From: Novosphingobium lindaniclasticum LE124
GTDB taxonomy: Bacteria; Pseudomonadota; Alphaproteobacteria; Sphingomonadales; Sphingomonadaceae
DNA length: 64,000 nucleotides
NCBI RefSeq assembly: GCF_000445125.1
Contig: NZ_ATHL01000075.1
Span: forward strand, 1-64,000
Direction: 5' to 3'
Below are positions 29,802 to 38,621 of this stretch, piece after piece; within the stretch, counting starts at the first letter, position 1, and the number at the start of each line of letters is the position of its first letter. Both the position numbers and the translations under genes were made by a program. A model generated the notes under the pieces. That model saw only the letters and a list, made by a program, of their open reading frames with translations, was not told the origin of the DNA and did no database searches.

Positions 29802-31172
29802 ATGCCCAGCCCCGTCCCTCCGCTTACGCCGACCATCGAGATTCCCAGGACCTACCGGGTCAAGAGCTTCGGCTGCCAGATGAACGTCTATGACGGCGAG
29901 CGCATGGCGGAACTGCTGGCCGAGCAGGGCATCGCCGCCGCACCGGAAGGCGAGGAGGCCGACCTGGTCGTGCTCAACACCTGCCATATCCGCGAGCGCG
30001 CGGCGGAGAAGGTCTTTTCCGACATCGGACGTCTGAAGCGCCAGGACGGCTCGACGCCGCTGATCGCGGTGGCCGGCTGCGTCGCGCAGGCCGAAGGTGA
30101 CGAGATCATGAAACGTTCGCCCGCGGTCAAGATGGTTGTCGGTCCCCAGGCCTACCACCGGCTGCCCGAGATGATCCGCGTGGCCGCCGAAGGCAAGCGC
30201 ATCACCGATACCGACATGCCGGCGGAAACCAAGTTCGACGCCCTTCCGCCCCGAGGACAAGGGGGTCGGCGCTCCGGCCCGACCGCCTTCCTCACCGTGC
30301 AGGAAGGCTGCGACAAGTTCTGCACCTACTGTGTCGTGCCCTATACGCGCGGCGCCGAAGTTTCCCGCCCCCATGCCGACCTGATCGACGAGGCGAAGCG
30401 GCTGGTCGATGCCGGGGCGCGCGAGATCACCCTGCTCGGGCAGAACGTGAATGCGTGGTACGGCAAGGATGCCAAGGGACGGAAGGTCGGCCTGGCCGGC
30501 CTGATCCGCGAACTGGCCGAGATCCCCGATCTCGCCCGCATCCGCTACACCACCAGCCACCCCAACGACATGACCGAGGCGCTGATCGTGGCGCATGGCG
30601 AGGTGGCCAAGCTGATGCCCTTCCTCCACCTGCCGGTTCAGGCGGGCAACGACCGCGTGCTCAAGGCGATGAATCGCAGCCACACCGCCGAAAGCTACCT
30701 CAAGATCCTCGACCGGGTGCGCGCGGTGCGGCCCGACATCGCACTTTCAGGCGACTTCATCGTCGGCTTCCCCGGCGAGACCGACGCCGAGTTCGAGGAT
30801 ACGCTCAGGCTGGTCGACGCGGTCGGCTATGCCCAGTGCTTCAGCTTCAAGTATTCGCCCCGCGCCGGCACGCCTGCCGCGACGATGGACGACCAAGTCG
30901 CGCCCGCAGTGATGGACGAGCGGCTCCAGCGCCTCCAGGCTGCGGTCAACCGAGACCAGTATGCCTTCAACAAGGCTACGGTAGGACGAACCTGCGAAGT
31001 CCTGGTGGAGCGCAAGGGCAAGCTTCCGGGGCAATGGCTGGGCAAGTCGCCGTGGCTGCAGTCGGTTCACTTCGTCGGTGAGGCCGCCGTGGGCGACGTC
31101 GTCACCGTGGAATTGACGGAAGCAGGCGCGAACTCTCTGTCCGCCAGGTTGCTGAGCACCGTTCCGGCGTGA
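29802..31172 (+). CDS. miaB: tRNA (N6-isopentenyl adenosine(37)-C2)-methylthiotransferase MiaB
   Basis: MiaB (456 aa) is a radical-SAM enzyme that adds a methylthio group to i6A37 of tRNAs reading UNN codons. The N-terminal domain holds the auxiliary cluster cysteines (FGCQMN, LNTCHIRE, AGCVAQAEG). The radical-SAM motif CDKFCTYC follows, and a C-terminal TRAM domain (about residues 385-450) binds RNA. The length is normal. The following hydrolase overlaps its stop by 4 bp (GTGA). Confidence 0.96.
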   Translation: MPSPVPPLTPTIEIPRTYRVKSFGCQMNVYDGERMAELLAEQGIAAAPEGEEADLVVLNTCHIRERAAEKVFSDIGRLKRQDGSTPLIAVAGCVAQAEGDEIMKRSPAVKMVVGPQAYHRLPEMIRVAAEGKRITDTDMPAETKFDALPPRGQGGRRSGPTAFLTVQEGCDKFCTYCVVPYTRGAEVSRPHADLIDEAKRLVDAGAREITLLGQNVNAWYGKDAKGRKVGLAGLIRELAEIPDLARIRYTTSHPNDMTEALIVAHGEVAKLMPFLHLPVQAGNDRVLKAMNRSHTAESYLKILDRVRAVRPDIALSGDFIVGFPGETDAEFEDTLRLVDAVGYAQCFSFKYSPRAGTPAATMDDQVAPAVMDERLQRLQAAVNRDQYAFNKATVGRTCEVLVERKGKLPGQWLGKSPWLQSVHFVGEAAVGDVVTVELTEAGANSLSARLLSTVPA

Positions 31173-31864
31173 CCCGGAGGCAATCGCTGGTTCTCGTTCC
31201 GGGTCTGTCCTGCGACCGCCACGTCTGGCAGGCGCAGATCGCCGGCCTTTGCGACATCGCGGAGATTTCCGTCGGCGATACGCTGAAGGACGATTCGATC
31301 GCGCTCATGGCCAGCCGCGTGCTCGACACGGCCCCGGATCGGTTCGCCATCGCGGGGTTCTCGATGGGCGGCTACGTGGCCATGGAGATCTGGCGCCGCG
31401 CGCCGGAGCGCGTCACCCGTCTCGCCCTCGTCGCCACCAATGCCCGCGCCGATACCGGAGAGCAGGCAGCGCTGCGCCGCGCCGCTATAGCCACGGCCCG
31501 TGCGCGCGGCTTCGAGCATGTGCTGCGCGGCTCGTTGCGCCAGCTGGTCGCGCCGGACTGTCCGGAGCCGCTGTTCGAGGAGGTGGTGCAGATGGCCCTG
31601 CGCGTCGGCTTCGGCACCTACATGGACCAGCAGGCCGCCATCATCGACCGCGCCGATTCGCTGGAGACGCTCGGCACGGTCACCGTTCCGGCGATGGTCA
31701 TGGTCGGAGAAGCGGATGCCCTCACCCCGCCGCGACTGGCCGAGGAAATGGTGCAAGCGCTGCCCGGCTCCGCCTACGAGATTATTTCCGACGCCGGGCA
31801 CATGGTGCCGATGGAGCAGCCGGACGCGGTCAATGCCGCCTTCCGCCGGTGGCTTGAGGGTTAG
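31169..31864 (+). CDS. Alpha/beta hydrolase
   Basis: This 231-aa cytoplasmic hydrolase has the nucleophile elbow GFSMGG, a likely acid in GEADALTP and the catalytic His in DAGHMVPMEQP, giving a complete Ser-Asp-His triad. There is no signal peptide. The substrate is unknown; esterase-type activity is the safest reading. It starts with GTG overlapping the miaB stop. In many alphaproteobacteria miaB is followed directly by phoH, so this gene and the next two appear to be local insertions. Confidence 0.82.
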   Translation: MTRRQSLVLVPGLSCDRHVWQAQIAGLCDIAEISVGDTLKDDSIALMASRVLDTAPDRFAIAGFSMGGYVAMEIWRRAPERVTRLALVATNARADTGEQAALRRAAIATARARGFEHVLRGSLRQLVAPDCPEPLFEEVVQMALRVGFGTYMDQQAAIIDRADSLETLGTVTVPAMVMVGEADALTPPRLAEEMVQALPGSAYEIISDAGHMVPMEQPDAVNAAFRRWLEG

Positions 31865-31954
31865 ACCTCCGTTTTCGATCCTCGGTCCTGGCGCCGCCTC
31901 TACCCACAACTGCCGTCATCCAGGCGTTGGGCGCGAAACACACCCGCCCGCCGC

Positions 31955-32539
31955 TCAATCCAGCGGCTTCAGCGCATCTTCCGTGATCAGCGGCTTGCTT
32001 ATCGGAGCGGCATCGGCGCTCACTTCCACGCTGGCATTGCCGGGGTAGCGGCTGCCAGTGAAGCGCAGGCGCGAGATGCCTTCCGTCATGCCGCCCCCCG
32101 AAACGCTCACCGCCAGATCGCGCCAGCCGTGAGACTTGCTGTCCAGCACGCCGACCGGAAGCTGCACCACGCTGGTCTCGCTCACCTGGATCAGATCGCC
32201 GCCCTCGCGCTTGAGCACCGCGAGGTTGCAGCCACCGGTGCCGCAGAACATCGGCCCGCCGAGATAGACCAGCACTTCCGGCGTGCCGTCACCGTCGAGG
32301 TCGGTCTCCGCCGCGGCGTATTGCAGCTGGCCAAGATCGCTGGAGACGGCGTCCTTGTGGTTGGCGCGGATCCAGTCTTCCGCCGTCATCGGCGCAGGCT
32401 GGCTGACCTCTTCCACCGGCTCGGCGCTGGAGGTCGGCTCGGGCGGCGCCGCGTCCTTCTTGCAGGCGGCCAGCGACAGGCCGAGGGCGAGGAGCGGTGC
32501 GAATGCCAGAACCGTCCTGGCGGAAGATGTCCTTCTCAT
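31955..32539 (-). CDS. Putative lipoprotein with FG-GAP-like DLDGDG motif
   Basis: This 194-aa protein has a lipobox (LSLAACKK, lipidated Cys26), then a Pro/Ser/Glu-rich linker. The mature domain has a calcium-loop-like DLDGDGTPEVLVYLGG followed by a Cys pair (MFCGTGGCNLAVL) that could form a disulfide. The pattern is seen in many uncharacterised proteobacterial lipoproteins; no function can be named. It is convergent with the hydrolase gene. Confidence 0.75.
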   Translation of the reverse strand: MRRTSSARTVLAFAPLLALGLSLAACKKDAAPPEPTSSAEPVEEVSQPAPMTAEDWIRANHKDAVSSDLGQLQYAAAETDLDGDGTPEVLVYLGGPMFCGTGGCNLAVLKREGGDLIQVSETSVVQLPVGVLDSKSHGWRDLAVSVSGGGMTEGISRLRFTGSRYPGNASVEVSADAAPISKPLITEDALKPLD

Positions 32540-32623
32540 GGGCCGAGGCTAGCCGCTTGTTCGCCTTCGCCGCAAGCCCGCTTCATCGCGTGGCCGACAC
32601 GTTCCAAAGGCGCCACACATGCC

Positions 32624-32652
32624 AAAGAGCCCCCGGCATGCGCCGGAGGCTC
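32624..32652 (-). terminator. Rho-independent terminator of the RcnB-like gene
   Basis: Read on the minus strand, GAGCCTCCGGC pairs with GCCGGGGGCTC (one mismatch) around a 4-base loop, followed by TTTGG. It lies 45 bp past the stop of the RcnB-like gene and before the lipoprotein gene on the same strand. Confidence 0.65.
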
Positions 32653-32697
32653 CTCGCGACCCGCCGGGGGACTCGGCGGTTGTAGAAGGTTGACGGC

Positions 32698-33189
32698 TTA
32701 CCAGAAGAAGCCGTTGTTGACGGCGACTACACGGCCATTTCGCATGTTCACCATGACTACGTCGTTGCCGTAGCGAACCCAGCGGTGGCCGGCGCGCGGC
32801 GCGGGAAGGCGGTAGCGGCCATAGTCGTTCACCCAGTAGCGGCTGCCGTAGTACGAAGGCTGGAAGCGGTGGCCTACGGCGACCGGGCGGTACTGGTAGC
32901 CGCGCGGCCCGACATAGGCAGGACGGCGGAAGTCGTTGCGATGGCTCTTGCGGTAGTCGCGCCAGTCGCCCCGCAGTTCGCGGCGGGAATCGTTCAGATC
33001 GCGGCGCGCCTCACGAACGTCGCGGCGATCGCCGTAGCGCTGGGCCTGGCGCAGCTTGCGTTCGTCGTGGCGGACGTCGCGGGCGCTTTCACGGACTTCG
33101 CGGGCGCTCTGGGCCGAGGCCATGGTGGGAACCGCCACGGTGGGAACGATAACGCTTGCTGCCAGGGCGGCCATGATGAACTTGCGCAT
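32698..33189 (-). CDS. RcnB family secreted protein
   Basis: This 163-aa protein has a signal peptide (ending MASAQ-S), a highly charged Arg/Asp/Glu helical region (about residues 28-85) and a C-terminal RcnB-type domain with Tyr/Arg-rich strands and AGHRWVRYGNDVVMVNMRNGRVV. E. coli RcnB is a periplasmic protein of nickel/cobalt homeostasis; a metal role here is only a family inference, since no rcnA efflux gene is nearby. A good ribosome site (AAGGAG) precedes the start. It is divergent from phoH. Confidence 0.8.
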   Translation of the reverse strand: MRKFIMAALAASVIVPTVAVPTMASAQSAREVRESARDVRHDERKLRQAQRYGDRRDVREARRDLNDSRRELRGDWRDYRKSHRNDFRRPAYVGPRGYQYRPVAVGHRFQPSYYGSRYWVNDYGRYRLPAPRAGHRWVRYGNDVVMVNMRNGRVVAVNNGFFW

Positions 33190-33466
33190 TGTGTTTCTCC
33201 TTGAACCGATCGAGCTGAAAACCTGAAGGCTTCTGCCCGGTCTGTGAGTTCAGGTTTGCACTCCGCAAGCTGAACGAACTTAAAATGTTGTTTGCAGGAA
33301 AATTTCAGGTTTGTCTTAGCCCTGCGACAAATCCGCAAGGACCGCGCCGAAACGCCCCTTTATCCCCGATGAGCTGCGCATTTTTCCGCTAGGCGGATCT
33401 TGCAGGAAGCGATGCGCGGAGCCATCTTCGAGACAGAATGAATGCATCCTCATCTGAAAGGAGCAC

Positions 33467-34510
33467 ATGGCCCGCAAAGCAGCACGCGCCGGTGAAGCGG
33501 CGCAGTTCAGGCCCGAAGCACACCGCCGGGCGCGTGTCGAAGTCGAGTTCGACGAGCAGACTTTGCTGGGGGCCTTGTTCGGCCAGTTCGACGCCAATCT
33601 CGTCCAGGTCGAAAATCGCCTCGGCGTCTACATTGCCGCACGCGGCAACAAGATCCAGATCGAAGGCCCCGAAGATGCCGTCGCCCGCGCAAGGGATACG
33701 CTCAAAAGCATGTATCACCGGCTGGAGCAGGGCCAGGCTCTCGATTCCGGCGCGGTGGAGGCCCTGATCGTCATGTCGGCCGAACCCACGCTGGAGGGCA
33801 TCATCTCCGGCGACACCGGCGCGCCGCCGATCATGATCCGCACCCGCCGCAAGACGATCGTGCCGCGTTCCGCGATGCAGATCGAGTACATGCGCGCGCT
33901 CGCCCGATCGGATGTGATTTTCGCGCTGGGCCCGGCGGGCACGGGCAAGACCTACCTCGCGGTGGCGCAGGCGGTCAGTCAGCTCATGACCGGCTCCGTC
34001 CAGCGCCTGATTCTCTCCCGTCCGGCTGTGGAAGCGGGCGAGAAGCTGGGATTCCTGCCCGGCGACATGAAGGACAAGGTCGATCCCTACCTGCGCCCGC
34101 TGTACGACGCACTCTACGACTGCATGCCGCCCGAACAGGTGGAACGCCGTCTTGCCTCGGGAGAGATCGAGATCGCGCCGATCGCCTTTATGCGCGGCCG
34201 CACGCTGGCCGACGCCTTCGTCATCCTCGACGAAGCGCAGAACACCACGCGCGAGCAGATGAAGATGTTCCTCACCCGCTTCGGCCAGAACAGCCGCATG
34301 GTCGTCTGCGGCGACCCCCGGCAGGTCGACATCCCCGGCGGCGACCGCATGAGCGGCCTTGCCGACGCGGTCAGCCGGCTGGAGGGCGTTGAGGGCATCG
34401 ACGTCACCCGCTTCACCGTGCAGGACGTCGTCCGCCACCCGATCGTCGGCCGCATCGTCGAAGCCTACGAAGGACCTTACGTGGACCCTTCGGACAAAAA
34501 GGGCGAGTAG
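33467..34510 (+). CDS. ybeZ: PhoH family ATPase (YbeZ)
   Basis: This 347-aa protein has an N-terminal KH-like/PhoH-N region (VENRLGVYIAARGNKIQIEG) and a P-loop ATPase domain with Walker A GPAGTGKTYLA, Walker B FVILDEAQN and a conserved LSRPAVEAGEKLGFLPGDM. YbeZ partners with the RNase YbeY in rRNA and mRNA handling. AAAGGAG lies 3 bases before the ATG at 33467. It is followed by ybeY and corC in the classic order, with gaps of 33 and 23 bp. Confidence 0.94.
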   Translation: MARKAARAGEAAQFRPEAHRRARVEVEFDEQTLLGALFGQFDANLVQVENRLGVYIAARGNKIQIEGPEDAVARARDTLKSMYHRLEQGQALDSGAVEALIVMSAEPTLEGIISGDTGAPPIMIRTRRKTIVPRSAMQIEYMRALARSDVIFALGPAGTGKTYLAVAQAVSQLMTGSVQRLILSRPAVEAGEKLGFLPGDMKDKVDPYLRPLYDALYDCMPPEQVERRLASGEIEIAPIAFMRGRTLADAFVILDEAQNTTREQMKMFLTRFGQNSRMVVCGDPRQVDIPGGDRMSGLADAVSRLEGVEGIDVTRFTVQDVVRHPIVGRIVEAYEGPYVDPSDKKGE

Positions 34511-34543
34511 CTTCTCGGCTGGAATTGCGCCAAAGGGCCAGGG

Positions 34544-35035
34544 ATGGATCTCGAAATCGATATCGAAGCCCCCTGGCCCGGCAGCACCGACTGGGCCGAC
34601 CTTGCCGAAGCCGCGCTCGAGGCCCTGGTTCAGGTGGCCCCGGAACTCGACAATCCGCGGCTCATCGCCAGCCTGCTGTTCACCTCGGACGCCGAAGTCC
34701 ATGTGCTGAACCGCGAATGGCGTGCCAAGGACAAGCCGACCAACGTGCTGTCCTTCCCCATGCTCGAACGCGCCGCCCTGCTCGATCTCGCGCCCGATGG
34801 GCCGCCGGAGATGCTGGGCGATCTCGCCCTCGCCTTCGAGACTTGCGCCCGGGAAGCCGAGGAAAAGAACGTGCCGGTGCAGCACCACGCCAGCCACCTG
34901 ATCGTCCACGGCCTGCTCCACCTCGCCGGGCTCGACCACGAGATTTCGGACGAGGACGCCGAGGCGATGGAGGCTTTGGAAACAAAGGCTCTTGCCCTCA
35001 TCGGCATTGCCGACCCATATGGCGACAGAACTTAA
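34544..35035 (+). CDS. ybeY: Endoribonuclease YbeY
   Basis: YbeY (163 aa) is a zinc-dependent RNase needed for 16S rRNA 3'-end maturation and 70S quality control. The metal motif HGLLHLAGLDH (H-x3-H-x5-H) is intact, as are the upstream NREWRAKDKPTNVLSFP and the conserved HHASHLIVHG. The length is normal for the alphaproteobacterial form. It lies between its partner ybeZ and corC. Confidence 0.95.
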   Translation: MDLEIDIEAPWPGSTDWADLAEAALEALVQVAPELDNPRLIASLLFTSDAEVHVLNREWRAKDKPTNVLSFPMLERAALLDLAPDGPPEMLGDLALAFETCAREAEEKNVPVQHHASHLIVHGLLHLAGLDHEISDEDAEAMEALETKALALIGIADPYGDRT

Positions 35036-35058
35036 CCTTACAGGGGTAACACAGGACG

Positions 35059-35982
35059 ATGGCCGACAATGGCCGCCACACCGAGTCCGGCTCGGGAGAC
35101 GGGGACAGTACCGGCACGCTCTGGCGTGTTTTCCGGAGGCTTTTCCAGAACGACGGCGATCAGTCGCTTCGCGCGCAGATCGAAGGCGTCATCAACGAAC
35201 ATGAGAGCGATGCCGAGGACGAGGCCCGCGCGCGCGGCGACCTTTCCTCGATCGAGCGGCAGATGCTGCGCAACCTGCTCCACTTCAGCGAGCACGATGC
35301 GGACGACATCGCGGTGCCGCGCAGCGAGATCGTGGCGATTCCCGCCTCGGCCAGCTGGGCCGAAGTGGTCGAGGCCTTTGCCGAACATGGCCACAGCCGC
35401 ATGCCCGTCTACGGGGATTCGCTCGACGCGATAAAGGGCATGATCCACATCAAGGACGTGTTCCCCATCCTGGCGCGCGGGGAGCAGCCGCCCGAGGACT
35501 GGTCCACCCTGCTGCGCCAGCCGCTCTACGTGCCCCAGGCCCGCGGCGCGCTGGACGTACTGGCCGACATGCGCGCCCAGCGCACGCACCTGGCCGTCGT
35601 GATCGACGAGTACAGCGGCACCGACGGGATCATCACCATCGAGGACCTTGTCGAGGAAATCGTGGGCAACATCGAGGATGAGCACGACGACGCCCCCGAA
35701 GAGTTGCTAATTTCGCAAGAGAACGGTATCTGGGACGCCGACGCCCGCGTCGAGCTTGATGATGTGGCAGAGCGGATCGACCCGCGCCTCGCCGAAGTCG
35801 AGGAAGCGGTGGACACCCTGGGCGGCCTCGCTTTCGTGCTGGCCGGTCAGGTTCCGGCGGTCGGCACGGTCCTGGAGCACGACAGCGGCTGGCGCATCGA
35901 AGTCACCGATGGCGACGAGCGCCGGGTCACGCGGCTGAGGCTGCATCCGCCGATCACGGAAGTGGTCGAAGAGACAGATTGA
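35059..35982 (+). CDS. corC: CBS-domain transporter-associated protein (CorC/TlyC type)
   Basis: This is a 307-aa soluble protein with two CBS domains (about residues 75-200; VPRSEIVAIPASASWAEVV and LAVVIDEYSGTDGIITIEDL) and a C-terminal CorC_HlyC domain (about 220-300). It lacks the DUF21 membrane part, as in E. coli CorC, which is linked to magnesium/cobalt efflux or tolerance. It forms the usual ybeZ-ybeY-corC operon. The lnt gene that often follows is absent here; a LysR regulator follows instead. Confidence 0.92.
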   Translation: MADNGRHTESGSGDGDSTGTLWRVFRRLFQNDGDQSLRAQIEGVINEHESDAEDEARARGDLSSIERQMLRNLLHFSEHDADDIAVPRSEIVAIPASASWAEVVEAFAEHGHSRMPVYGDSLDAIKGMIHIKDVFPILARGEQPPEDWSTLLRQPLYVPQARGALDVLADMRAQRTHLAVVIDEYSGTDGIITIEDLVEEIVGNIEDEHDDAPEELLISQENGIWDADARVELDDVAERIDPRLAEVEEAVDTLGGLAFVLAGQVPAVGTVLEHDSGWRIEVTDGDERRVTRLRLHPPITEVVEETD

Positions 35983-36037
35983 ACCTCGAAGCCGCCTTGA
36001 TCGGCGGCCTCGACACCCCAAGTGAAAAGACGAGACA

Positions 36038-36922
36038 TTGCCAGTACGCCGACTACCCCCCCTGCGCGCGCTTGAAGCCTTCGTTCGCGTCGTCCGCCTC
36101 GGTTCGGCCAAGGCCGCCGCCAACGAGCTGGCGCTCAGCCCTTCGGCACTGTCGCGCCGGGTCGCCGCGCTGGAGGACTTCACCGGCAAGCGTCTCTTCA
36201 CCCGCCAGCACCAGTCGATGAAGCTGACGGACGAAGGCCAGGCCTTCTACAACGTCGTCGGCCCCAAGCTGGAAGAACTGGCCGAAGCTGTGGAATCGCA
36301 GATCGATCGCGGCCAGGTACTCCGCCTGCACCTGGGCGTGCCATCGCTGTTCGGCGGCCAGCGCCTGTTCCCGCGCCTGCCGGAACTGCGCAAGCTGCAC
36401 CCGCGCCTGCATATCGACATCGACACCGGCGCCCATCTGGAAGACCGCGTCGGCGACACGCTGGACGCGGCGATCATCCTCTCGCCCGAGCCGGACCCGG
36501 CCTACTATCGCATCCAGCTCGACCACAACAAGGTCTACGCCATCACCTCGCAGGAGATGGCGCGCGAGATCGGCACCGTTCCGGACGAGGCGATCCTCTC
36601 CAAGCAGACGTTCCTGATCCACCAGGACCTGCCGCAGAGCCTGGATGCCTGGAAGAGCGCGATCGGTCTGGAAAAGCTGGAACCGGCCTCGGTCGACCGC
36701 TTCGACTCTGGCCAGCTGGTGCTCGAAGCCGCCGCCCAGGGCCTCGGCATCGCGATCATGCACGACGACCACTTCCGTCGCAGCCACGACAACCGCCTGG
36801 CGCGGCTGTTCGACATCGACGTCGAGAGCCCCTACCGCTACTGGTTCGTCTGCAAGCCCAAGGCGCTAGAATCGCGCCCCGTGCGCATCTTCCACGAGTG
36901 GCTGCTGCAAGCCGGGCTGTAA
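36038..36922 (+). CDS. LysR family transcriptional regulator
   Basis: This 294-aa regulator has an N-terminal winged helix-turn-helix (about residues 5-65, LRALEAFVRVVRLGSAKAAANELALSPSALSRR trimmed to its core) and a C-terminal periplasmic-binding-like effector domain. The closing VCKPKALESRPVRIFHEWLLQ resembles GcvA-type members. The start appears to be TTG 36038 (MPVRRLPPLRALEAF), since no ATG lies near. No divergent target gene is next to it, so its regulon is unknown. A strong terminator follows. Confidence 0.87.
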   Translation: MPVRRLPPLRALEAFVRVVRLGSAKAAANELALSPSALSRRVAALEDFTGKRLFTRQHQSMKLTDEGQAFYNVVGPKLEELAEAVESQIDRGQVLRLHLGVPSLFGGQRLFPRLPELRKLHPRLHIDIDTGAHLEDRVGDTLDAAIILSPEPDPAYYRIQLDHNKVYAITSQEMAREIGTVPDEAILSKQTFLIHQDLPQSLDAWKSAIGLEKLEPASVDRFDSGQLVLEAAAQGLGIAIMHDDHFRRSHDNRLARLFDIDVESPYRYWFVCKPKALESRPVRIFHEWLLQAGL

Positions 36923-36931
36923 CGGCTCCGG

Positions 36932-36958
36932 GCGCCGCCCCCTCCGGGCGGCGCTTTT
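36932..36958 (+). terminator. Rho-independent terminator after the LysR gene
   Basis: A perfect 9-bp GC-rich stem (GCGCCGCCC / GGGCGGCGC) with loop CCTCC is followed directly by TTTT. It begins 9 bp after the stop codon. Confidence 0.85.
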
Positions 36959-37042
36959 GCGACATAACAGGCGATTTCATTCCCCTGGCAGGTGCTTCGC
37001 GGTATGATCCCGGAACTTTTCGACCTGTCTGGGGGCTCCGCC

Positions 37043-37789
37043 ATGCGTTTCGTCTTCTTCACCGCTGCCGCCGCAGCCGCTATCGCCTCGGCCACGCCGG
37101 GCCGCGCCGCCGAACCTGTCCAGACGGTGTCTGCTGCGCCGGTGACTGACCCCGCGCGCATCGCCGCCGCCCGCCAAACGGTGGACCACGTATTCCCATT
37201 GGGAACCTACGCCCGCCTGATGAACGGCACGCTCGACAAGATGATGGATTCCATCATGGACTCCACGATGAAGCTGCCGCTCAAGCAGCTTGCGGGCCTC
37301 GGCGGCGTGAACACGGAGGATCTGGGCGAGGCTTCGATGGCCGAGATCATGGAAATCTACGACCCTGCCTTCAAACAGCGGATGCAGGTTTCCACGCGCA
37401 CCATGATGAGCGAGATGATCCCGCTGATGACCCAGGTCGAACCTGATATCCGGGAAGGCCTGACGCAGGCCTATGCCGGCAGGTATACAGCCACCCAGCT
37501 GACCGAGCTGAACGCCTTCTTCGCGACGCCGACCGGCAAAGTCTACGCCGCCGATTCCTACCTCATCATGATGTCGCCGGAAGTCATGGCGAAGATGCAG
37601 GGCTTCGTGCCCAAGCTGACGGAGCAGATGCCCGCCATCGTGGAAAAGGTGAAGGCCGCCAGCGCCGGATTGCCGGAGCCGCGTGCCTATGGGGATCTTT
37701 CGAAAGCCGAAAAGGCCCGTCTCGCCAAGCTGCTGGGCGTTTCGGAGGAACAGCTCGAAAAGAATGAGAAGGCCAAGAAGGTGGAGTAG
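37043..37789 (+). CDS. DUF2059 domain-containing secreted protein
   Basis: This 248-aa protein has a signal peptide (MRFVFFTAAAAAAIASA, cleavage near GRAA-E). The C-terminal third contains the DUF2059 pattern YAGRYTATQLTELNAFFATPTGKVY, a helical domain of unknown role found in periplasmic proteins. I took ATG 37043 because it gives a proper signal peptide; the frame is open to 36992. The last 30 residues are lysine/glutamate rich. It is convergent with ppiB. Confidence 0.83.
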   Translation: MRFVFFTAAAAAAIASATPGRAAEPVQTVSAAPVTDPARIAAARQTVDHVFPLGTYARLMNGTLDKMMDSIMDSTMKLPLKQLAGLGGVNTEDLGEASMAEIMEIYDPAFKQRMQVSTRTMMSEMIPLMTQVEPDIREGLTQAYAGRYTATQLTELNAFFATPTGKVYAADSYLIMMSPEVMAKMQGFVPKLTEQMPAIVEKVKAASAGLPEPRAYGDLSKAEKARLAKLLGVSEEQLEKNEKAKKVE

Positions 37790-37804
37790 GTCCATCCACG
37801 TCGT

Positions 37805-37924
37805 GGTCCCGGACTTGATCCGGGACCGCTGGCCATGAACAGCCCAGCTCGAAACAGTGCGACCCGGCGCTAGCTTGCGCCTAAGGACCGGCAGCGGACC
37901 CGGATCAAGTCCGGGAGGACGCGG
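37805..37924. repeat. REP/BIME-like intergenic inverted repeat, family A copy 1
   Basis: The left arm begins GTCCCGGACTTGATCCGGGA and continues CCGCTGGC; the right arm, 65 bp on, is its reverse complement with a few changes (GGCAGCGGACCCGGATCAAG and onward). Each arm is itself a hairpin, and together they can form one long stem. Related copies occur at 49955-50090, 56236-56343 and 63750-63770. It lies between convergent stop codons. Confidence 0.75.
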
Positions 37925-37934
37925 AAGCGAGACG

Positions 37935-37969
37935 AAAAAAGGGCGGCTCCTTGCAGAGCCGCCCTTTTT
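37935..37969. terminator. Bidirectional Rho-independent terminator
   Basis: A perfect 9-bp stem (GGGCGGCTC / GAGCCGCCC) with a 6-base loop is flanked by AAAAAA on the left and TTTTT on the right. It can terminate both ppiB (leftward) and rightward transcription from the DUF2059 gene. Confidence 0.85.
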
Positions 37970-37991
37970 CATTGCAGGCGTTCGGAAAGGA

Positions 37992-38462
<471 letters not shown>

Positions 38463-38621
38463 TGCAGTCTCCTTCTGCCGGCGCGGATTGGCGCCGGTGG
38501 GGCATCGCCGCCCGATATAGGCACTGGCGCGCCAATGTCACGCCGCGAGGTCCGAGATAAACGTCGGGCGAATTTTTGCCCCCCTGTTGCAATCGCGAAA
38601 TAGCTGCGTAGACCCGCCGGG

